A DNA stretch of 64,000 nucleotides from Halosimplex pelagicum (lineage in GTDB: Archaea > Halobacteriota > Halobacteria > Halobacteriales > Haloarculaceae), in NCBI RefSeq assembly GCF_013415905.1, contig NZ_CP058909.1, forward strand, positions 4,712,001 through 4,776,000. The letters run 5' to 3'. The position numbers were made by a program, and so were the translations under genes. The notes under the pieces are model-generated. The model was given only the letters and a program-made list of their open reading frames with translations. It was not told the origin of the DNA and searched no databases. Shown piece after piece: positions 58,972-64,000 of the stretch; the stretch's first letter is position 1; each line of letters begins with the position of its first letter.

Positions 58972-59805
58972 TTACAGCGACTCGCGGTAGAACTCGACCA
59001 GCCGTCGCGTGTGAGGGTGGCTCGGTTCGTCGAGCACTCGCTCGGTCGGCCCCGCCTCGACGACGTGTCCGTCGTGCAGCACCGCCAGCCGGTCGGAGAG
59101 CGTCGCCAGCGCCGGCAGTTCCGTCCCGAGCGCGACGAGTGTGGGGCCACCGGCGCCGGTGGTCCCGCCGTCAGTGTCGGCCGCGACCGCCGACTCGAAC
59201 CTGTCGAGACGGTCGCCGCGAGCGGGGTGGGTGAGAGCGGCCGGCCGGTCGTCGACGACCAGCACCGCGGGGTCGGCCACCGCCGCCAGGGCGAGGTCCG
59301 CGAGCTGTGTCGCGGCGGCGTTCAGTTCTCTGGCGCGCGCGTCGAGCACGCGGTCGGCGTCGAGCCCCAGCGCCGAGAGCAGCCGCTCCGCTCGCGCCTC
59401 GTCGGTTCCGGTCGCCCGCAGCGCCGGCCGGAACTGCGAGCGCAGCGTCGACGTGGGGTCGAACCCGCCGGCGTCACCGGTGACGACCGCGACCGCCTCG
59501 CGGCGGAACCGCTCGCGCCCGTCGTCGTCGAGGTCGAAGACGGACACCGGGTCGCCGCCCTCGGGGCGGTAGGTGACCGACCCGGAGACGCGGGCGGGCG
59601 CCGCGAGCCCGTCAACCATCGTCCGCGCCAGCGTCGTCTTCCCGGTGGCGTGCTCCCCGACGACCGCCAGTCGCTCGCCGCGCTCGACGGCCAGGTCAAG
59701 CCGGTCGAGTACCTCGTCGCCGCCGTACGCGACCGAGAGGCGTTCGACGGCGAGGACCGGGTCGTCCGGTTCGTCGACGGGGGCGTCGACCGGCGGGGGG
59801 ACCAT
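58972..59805 (-). CDS. Degenerate ABC-type ATPase (oligopeptide-transporter-like)
   Basis: The 277-residue protein starts at ATG 59803-59805. Walker A is GEHATGKTT (about 50-58). The usual signature LSGGQ is replaced by ELNAAATQLADLALA, and the Walker B region reads AVLVVDDRPAAL, where the catalytic Glu is Asp. The C-terminal VEAGPTERVLDEPSHPHTRRLVE is the OppD/DppD-like tail. No permease gene is adjacent. It may have lost transport function or serve as a regulatory nucleotide-binding protein. Confidence 0.78.
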   Translation of the reverse strand: MVPPPVDAPVDEPDDPVLAVERLSVAYGGDEVLDRLDLAVERGERLAVVGEHATGKTTLARTMVDGLAAPARVSGSVTYRPEGGDPVSVFDLDDDGRERFRREAVAVVTGDAGGFDPTSTLRSQFRPALRATGTDEARAERLLSALGLDADRVLDARARELNAAATQLADLALAAVADPAVLVVDDRPAALTHPARGDRLDRFESAVAADTDGGTTGAGGPTLVALGTELPALATLSDRLAVLHDGHVVEAGPTERVLDEPSHPHTRRLVEFYRESL

Positions 59806-59895
59806 CGTGGCGCGACGTTCGGGCCTCGGCCATCTATGGGTTCCGGCGACTCCCCGAAGCGTCACGCCTATACTCGGCGGTGGGGAATCGCGGGT

Positions 59896-60420
59896 ATGAG
59901 CTGGCTGCGTGGGCTGTTCGGCGGCGACGAGTCAGCGGGCGCGAGCGACCCGAGCGGTGCGAACGCCGCGGCCGCGACCGGGACCGACCGCGACGCCCGC
60001 GGGCACGACCAGCCGCGAGTGGGGTTGTTCGTCGACGGGCCGAACGTCCTGCGCGACGAGTTCGACGTGGATCTCGACGACGTGCGGGCGGCCGCCGAGC
60101 GCTACGGCCACCTCGCGTTCGGACGGTTGTACCTCAACGAGAACGCGCCGGCGGGGCTCATCCAGGCGGCGGAGGCGCGGGGGTTCGAGGTGGTCTCGAC
60201 CAGCGGCGACGTGGACGTGAAACTCGGCGTCGACGCGACGGCGGCGACCGTCGAGGAAGCGATCGACGTGCTCGTCGTCGCCTCCCGGGACACGGACTTC
60301 AAGCCGGTGCTGGAGGCGGCCGCCGAGCGCGGGCTGGCGACCATCGCCGTCGCGCCCGGTGAACACGGCCGCTCAGACGCGCTCCGCAACACCGCCCACG
60401 AGTCGATCACGCTGGAGTAG
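59896..60420 (+). CDS. NYN-domain protein (TIGR00288-like)
   Basis: The 174-residue protein has an acidic N-terminal 40 residues, then the NYN domain (PIN-fold, RNase-like) GLFVDGPNVLRDEF with the catalytic Asp, followed by DVDVKLGVDATAATVEEAIDVLVVASRDTDFKPVLEAAAERG, the conserved D...D pattern. NYN proteins are often endoribonucleases. RNA target unknown. It runs divergently from the degenerate ABC gene. Confidence 0.9.
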   Translation: MSWLRGLFGGDESAGASDPSGANAAAATGTDRDARGHDQPRVGLFVDGPNVLRDEFDVDLDDVRAAAERYGHLAFGRLYLNENAPAGLIQAAEARGFEVVSTSGDVDVKLGVDATAATVEEAIDVLVVASRDTDFKPVLEAAAERGLATIAVAPGEHGRSDALRNTAHESITLE

Positions 60421-60494
60421 GCGCGGGCCAGCCCGCTCCCGCGGCCCACCGGGCGTGGTACAAGAGTTAACTCGCCTGGGACGCATCGGTCGGT

Positions 60495-60590
60495 ATGCGC
60501 AGGATCGACGGCCGGAAACTCGCGGCCGGGCTGGTCGCGGCGCTGGTGTTCGGACTCGCCCTGGGATACGGTCTCGCGGTGGTGCTCTGA
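60495..60590 (+). CDS. 31-residue single-pass membrane peptide, paralogue of the next gene's N-terminus
   Basis: Starting at the ATG at 60495 the frame encodes MRRIDGRKLAAGLVAALV and on to GLAVVL and a TGA. The first 30 residues of the CAP protein 188 bp downstream read MLRIDGRVLAASVLGVFLVG, with the same RIDGR-LAA-x-hydrophobic layout. A TTAAC-type promoter element is about 25 bp upstream. The peptide is one transmembrane helix with almost no soluble part. It is too small for most gene finders. Confidence 0.55.
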   Translation: MRRIDGRKLAAGLVAALVFGLALGYGLAVVL

Positions 60591-60682
60591 CTCCGGTCCG
60601 CGAGCCGCACGCGGCCGCGCTCGCGTTCAAGGCGTGATAATCGGGGGCGAGTCTTTAACCGGGTCAGCGGAAATCGTCGGAC

Positions 60683-61549
60683 ATGCTCCGGATCGACGGA
60701 CGCGTGCTCGCCGCGTCCGTGCTCGGCGTCTTCCTCGTCGGCGCCATCGTCGGGTTCGCGGTCGGCGGCGGGAGCGGTCAGCCCGGCGGCCCGGCGACGC
60801 CGACCGACGCGGGCCCGGGTGACGGCGCCGCGCCGACGCCGACACCCTCGCCGGTTCCGACGCCGACGGGGACGGCGGTCCCGACGACCGCGGCGACCGC
60901 CTCGCCGACCCCCTTCCCGACGGTCACCCCGACGCCCGTCTCCACGCCGACGGCGACTGCGACTTCCGTACCGACGGTGACAGCCGAACCGACGCCGACG
61001 GCCACGCGGACGCCGGCCCTGATCCGCCGGTTCGACACCGCGGAGAGCGAGCGCCACCTCCGGCGGCTGATCAACGACTGGCGGGAGGATCGAGGCCTCG
61101 AACCGTTCACCAACCCCGACGGGACGGTCGTCCGGAAGCTCGACCGGATGGCGACCGCCCACAGCGTCGACATGGCCGATCTGGGCGAGACGGTCCACCG
61201 GATCGACAACCGCTCCAGCGCCGGCCGCTACCGCGCCGCCGAGCTCTTCGAGACCTGCCAGTTCAAGAAGAGCGACGCGCAGTACATCGTGACGCCGACG
61301 CGCAACCGCCTGGAGGTGCTGGGCAAGACCTACGCCGGGAAATCCTACCGCGGCCCGAACGGCACTCGCTACAACGGGAACGAGTCGATGGTCGCGCAGG
61401 CGGTCTTCGATAACTGGCGGACCGACTCCGTGTTCCGCGACCGGCTCGCGTACGCCAACGCCTCCCGGATCGGCATCGGCGTCGAGACCACGGAGCGAAA
61501 CGAGGTGTACGTGACCGGGAACCTCTGCGGCGTCTACGGGAGCGCGTAG
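60683..61549 (+). CDS. Membrane-anchored CAP (SCP/PR1) domain protein
   Basis: The 288-residue protein starts with an N-terminal anchor helix (MLRIDGRVLAASVLGVFLVGAIVG), a Thr/Pro-rich linker (about 35-110, PTPTPSPVPTPTG repeats), and a CAP domain with AESERHLRRLINDWREDRGLEPF, HSVDMADLGETVHRI (the two conserved His) and NESMVAQAVFDNW. CAP domains are extracellular and associated with binding or proteolytic roles. Probably a cell-surface or secreted protein. Confidence 0.85.
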   Translation: MLRIDGRVLAASVLGVFLVGAIVGFAVGGGSGQPGGPATPTDAGPGDGAAPTPTPSPVPTPTGTAVPTTAATASPTPFPTVTPTPVSTPTATATSVPTVTAEPTPTATRTPALIRRFDTAESERHLRRLINDWREDRGLEPFTNPDGTVVRKLDRMATAHSVDMADLGETVHRIDNRSSAGRYRAAELFETCQFKKSDAQYIVTPTRNRLEVLGKTYAGKSYRGPNGTRYNGNESMVAQAVFDNWRTDSVFRDRLAYANASRIGIGVETTERNEVYVTGNLCGVYGSA

Positions 61550-61632
61550 CGCGGGGCGGTCCCCGGCGACCCGCGGCCGCCCCGCCGATCCACAGCGAAC
61601 GGTTTTTTCGAGCGCGCGCCGGAGGCACGGAC

Positions 61633-62481
61633 ATGAACGCGGAGATTGCGGGTCCGGTCCTCGACGACCACATGCACCTGGACCCCGTCCACGGCCGCGG
61701 CGTCGACGCCGCGCGGGAGTTCGCCGACAGCGGCGGCACGCACCTGCTCGTCGTCAACAAACCCTCCTGGCACCTCCTCGATTCGCTGCCCGAGGGCGCC
61801 GACGACTTCCGCGAGGTGTTCGATCTAACCGTCGACGTCGTCGAGCGGGCCAGCGAGGAACTCCAGGGGCGAGCCTGGCCAGTGCTGGGCGTCCACCCCG
61901 CGCTCGTCTCTCAGCTCGTCGACGACGGCGCGGAGCCGGAGGCGGCCCGCGACCTGATGCAGGCGGGGCTCGAAACCGCCGCGGAGTACGTCGCCGACGG
62001 GCCGGCGCTCGCGCTGAAGTCCGGTCGCCCCCACTACGACGTGTCCGACGCCGTCTGGGCGGCCTCGAACGACGTGATGAGGCGCGGGTTCGAGCTGGCC
62101 GCCGAGACGGGCTGTGCCATCCAGTTGCACGCAGAGAGCGGCGAGGACTTCACCGAGGTAGCCGAGTGGGCCGAGGCCCGGGGGCTCCCGAGCGAGCGGG
62201 TCGTCAAGCACTACGCCGGCGGTCGGCTGGACGGGATCACCAAGAGCGTCATCTCCCACAAGGACGAACTGGAACTCGCGATCGAGGAAGACGAGCCGTT
62301 CATGATGGAGACCGATTTCATCGACGACCCGGACCGGCCGGGCGCGGTGCTGGGCGTCGGGACGGTCCCCTCGCGGGTGCGCTGGCTGCGCGAGCAGGGC
62401 TACGACGAGGCCATCGAGCGCGCCCACGTCGACACGCCCGCGGCGGTGTACGGCATCGACACCGAGGCGACGCTGGAATAG
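61633..62481 (+). CDS. TatD-family metal-dependent hydrolase
   Basis: The 282-residue protein starts at the ATG at 61633. The HxH motif is in LDDHMHLDP, followed by VLGVHPALVS, IQLHAESGEDF, a His in KHYAGG and the metal Asp in METDFIDDPDRPGAV. This is the TatD deoxyribonuclease or amidohydrolase layout. Related archaeal proteins act on DNA or D-amino acid residues; the substrate here is unknown. Confidence 0.9.
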   Translation: MNAEIAGPVLDDHMHLDPVHGRGVDAAREFADSGGTHLLVVNKPSWHLLDSLPEGADDFREVFDLTVDVVERASEELQGRAWPVLGVHPALVSQLVDDGAEPEAARDLMQAGLETAAEYVADGPALALKSGRPHYDVSDAVWAASNDVMRRGFELAAETGCAIQLHAESGEDFTEVAEWAEARGLPSERVVKHYAGGRLDGITKSVISHKDELELAIEEDEPFMMETDFIDDPDRPGAVLGVGTVPSRVRWLREQGYDEAIERAHVDTPAAVYGIDTEATLE

Positions 62482-62490
62482 ACGGTTCCC

Positions 62491-62748
62491 TCACGCCAGT
62501 TTCAGCCACTGCTGGATCGCCATCCACAGGAAGAGGACGCCGCCCGCGAGGAGAATCGCGAACGTGTACCGGGCGAGACTCACCCGCCAGTCGGTCGGTT
62601 CGATCTCGTCCCACGAGCGGGTGCTCCCGACGGCGTCCAGCCGCTCGCGCCACAGCGCGACCGTGTACGGCCGGAGCACGCCGAACAGCCCCACCGTCAG
62701 GAGCGCGACGCCGACGACAGTGGCGCTGGCCGCCGCGGCGACGGTCAC
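62491..62748 (-). CDS. Small two-helix membrane protein
   Basis: The 85-residue protein starts at GTG (62746-62748). Two hydrophobic segments (ASATVVGVALLTVGLFGVL and TFAILLAGGVLFLWMAIQQW) are joined by a charged loop with WRERLDAVGSTRSWDEIEPTDW. No family is recognised. It converges with the TatD gene 10 bp away. Confidence 0.75.
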   Translation of the reverse strand: MTVAAAASATVVGVALLTVGLFGVLRPYTVALWRERLDAVGSTRSWDEIEPTDWRVSLARYTFAILLAGGVLFLWMAIQQWLKLA

Positions 62749-62923
62749 GTGGCCCTCCGCCCGGGTCGGCCTCCGGAACGCGCTCCGTGTCCGGGACGAA
62801 CGGTCGCCGAGCGACGGGTCTCCCGAGGCATACCTCCGATGCGTCGGCCGACACGATAAGCGTAGAGGCCTCCGCGAGCGCTCGCTGGGACGGTTTTACG
62901 TCGCCACCGGTCGACGGACCGCT

Positions 62924-63142
62924 ATGGAACGACGGTGCCCCGACTGCGGCGTGTCGATGGAGTCGGTCGAGTTCGGTATGAGCGACGCCTGGAACCCCCA
63001 CATCCGGACCGGCGAGAAGCGCGAGGGACTGCTCGGCAAGCTCGGCATGGGCGAGACCGAGGACGTGACGACGCTGATGTGCCCGGAGTGCGGCCTGCTG
63101 CGGTTCTACGCCGATATCGAGGACGACGCGGAGAGTTACTGA
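62924..63142 (+). CDS. Small zinc-ribbon protein
   Basis: The 72-residue protein starts at the ATG at 62924 (MERRCPDCGVSMESV). Its two CxxC pairs (CPDC and CPEC) form one zinc ribbon, separated by KREGLLGKLGMGETEDVTTLM. It may bind nucleic acid. A GGTTTTAC element about 30 bp upstream is the possible promoter. Such small ribbons are common in haloarchaea. Confidence 0.82.
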   Translation: MERRCPDCGVSMESVEFGMSDAWNPHIRTGEKREGLLGKLGMGETEDVTTLMCPECGLLRFYADIEDDAESY

Positions 63143-63309
63143 AGTCGATGGCGGTGTGGTGGTGGCGGTAGCGGAGCGGAGGCGGTCGCGGTGCGGTCTG
63201 GTGGCCGGGAGCGCGTGCCCGCGCTCTCGCGCGGGTCGCGCGACTCGGGGAAGGGCAGGCTCGCCGAAGCAGCGGTTCCCGAGCGTCCGGCGCCCTCGGC
63301 GCCGGTTCC

Positions 63310-63345
63310 CCGGCTGCGCGGGAGCGGAGCGACCCGCGCAGCCGG
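63310..63345. repeat. Perfect 13-bp inverted repeat (hairpin)
   Basis: CCGGCTGCGCGGG (63310-63322) and CCCGCGCAGCCGG (63333-63345) are perfect complements around a 10-base loop. It is the first of two hairpins in the spacer before the DUF2150 gene. Confidence 0.85.
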
Positions 63346-63354
63346 CCTTTTTCA

Positions 63355-63429
63355 CCCATGTTTTTGCGGACGGGGTTCCCCGCAGCGCGCCTCGGGCGCG
63401 CGAGGAAACCCCGTCCGGAAAAAGATGGG
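63355..63429. repeat. Long near-perfect inverted repeat
   Basis: CCCATGTTTTTGCGGACGGGG at 63355-63375, extended to TTCC, pairs with GGAAACCCCGTCCGG then AAAAAGATGGG at 63404-63429. The loop holds a nested GCGCGC stem. The 75-bp element is about 38 bp before the ATG of the DUF2150 gene. It could be an intergenic element, a terminator for the upstream gene, or a regulatory hairpin. No open frame is present in 63143-63467. Confidence 0.8.
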
Positions 63430-63467
63430 GTCGAAAGCCATATGACCGGAGCGACGAACGACGTTGT

Positions 63468-64000
63468 ATGAGCAATCAGCCGGGGGAGTACTACACGCCC
63501 GAACGCTGGCAGAACTGGCTGGACAGGATCGACGAGGAGGACCTCGACCCCGAAGACGACGACACCGCGCAGTTGCTCTGGAACATGCAGGACGACACGG
63601 CCATCGCCGTCGTCAAGGTCGTCTCCGACTTCGAGGAGGGCGTCCTCGACGAGGACGAGGCCCTCTCGGAGATCGAGGACATGCGCGAGGTCGTCCTCGC
63701 CGAACCGGAGTTCGACGACGAGGAGGCGCTGATGCTGGTCGACAGCGTCCAGACCTCGCTGGTCTGTGTCTTCTACGCGGCCGAGGAGTTCGTCGTCGGC
63801 GGCCCCGCCGAGGACGCGCCCATCGGCGAGTACGTCGGCGCGGCGGCCGACGCCGAGGCCGAGGAGGACCTCGACACGGCGCTGTCGTACTGCGTTCAGG
63901 CGGGGACGCTGGTCATCGACGGCGCCGAGTTCGACCCGTCGATGGCCGAGGAGGTCGAACCCGGCCTCGTCGTCCAGTGGGTCAACGGGCTCGACAGCCT
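63468..64000 (+). CDS. DUF2150-family protein (partial, runs off right edge)
   Basis: The visible 177 codons start at the ATG at 63468 (MSNQPGEYYTPERWQNWLDRI). The protein is acidic and conserved in haloarchaea. It contains WNMQDDTAIAVVKVV and EEALMLVDSVQTSLVCVFYAAEEF, characteristic of DUF2150. Function is unknown. The C-terminus lies beyond the window. Confidence 0.85.
   Translation, partial: MSNQPGEYYTPERWQNWLDRIDEEDLDPEDDDTAQLLWNMQDDTAIAVVKVVSDFEEGVLDEDEALSEIEDMREVVLAEPEFDDEEALMLVDSVQTSLVCVFYAAEEFVVGGPAEDAPIGEYVGAAADAEAEEDLDTALSYCVQAGTLVIDGAEFDPSMAEEVEPGLVVQWVNGLDS

Noticed and set aside
1..64000. Complete insertion sequence or transposase gene
   Set aside because: No protein resembling a transposase or integrase was recognised in any of the real genes.

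Overview
The window is a high-GC (roughly two-thirds G+C by eye) stretch of haloarchaeal chromosome. The encoded proteins are very acidic and rich in D, E and A. Archaeal marker genes are present: ribosomal protein L16/L10e, transcription factor S, an archaeal XPB helicase with its Bax1 nuclease, a family B DNA polymerase, and an intron-containing tRNA-Gln. Bacterioruberin genes (crtD, lyeJ, cruF) and a CTAG-type DNA methyltransferase point to Halobacteria. A Haloarculaceae-like genus is a reasonable guess but is not proven here. Many starts are GTG, and several TATA-like boxes lie about 25 bp before the start codon, as expected for leaderless haloarchaeal transcripts.

Layout. 0-12 kb: grpE (cut by the left edge), XPB and Bax1 separated by an opposite-strand lipoprotein gene, an RNA m5C methyltransferase with a detached PUA-like partner, a PAC2 proteasome-chaperone homologue, LysE exporter, HD hydrolase, GNAT enzyme, a DNA methyltransferase, tRNA-Gln and an HNH nuclease. 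Two copies of a dispersed intergenic repeat (4.3-4.7 and 9.6-9.9 kb) and a 57-bp tandem repeat lie here. 12-25 kb: a DtxR-type regulator with a ferritin-like protein, HIT protein, the sufCBD iron-sulfur assembly operon with a stray copy of the 3' end of sufD, DNA polymerase B with a 421-residue intein, and small redox and stress genes. 25-35 kb: TetR regulator, PurD-like ATP-grasp protein, esterase, old-yellow-enzyme, the carotenoid operon crtD-lyeJ-cruF, and a divergent ZIP metal transporter with an operator-like palindrome at its start codon. 35-48 kb: a large hybrid histidine kinase, TFS, zinc-ribbon and coiled-coil proteins, a KaiC-like protein with a damaged P-loop, a GHMP kinase-fold RFAP synthase homologue, a glutathionyl-hydroquinone reductase, a frameshifted nuclease-like gene, and ribosomal protein L16. 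48-64 kb: UspA, ATP-grasp, macro domain, a tRNA with CAT anticodon, a large cupredoxin lipoprotein under two iron boxes, gcvTH, an RND exporter with its own palindromic site, an arylsulfotransferase, a degenerate ABC ATPase, NYN protein, CAP and TatD proteins, an inverted-repeat-rich spacer, and a DUF2150 gene cut by the right edge.

A recurring theme is metal and redox handling: a DtxR-family regulator beside a ferritin-like protein, the suf operon, a ZIP transporter, and the cupredoxin protein under iron-box control. That last locus (50.3-52.8 kb) is the most interesting. It encodes a Tat-exported lipoprotein with six helical repeats, each holding a conserved His-x3-Glu, followed by a complete type I copper site. 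Its promoter is bracketed by two near-perfect TTTAGG/CCTAAA boxes. It looks like an archaeal analogue of EfeO-type iron-capture proteins, and this is an inference.
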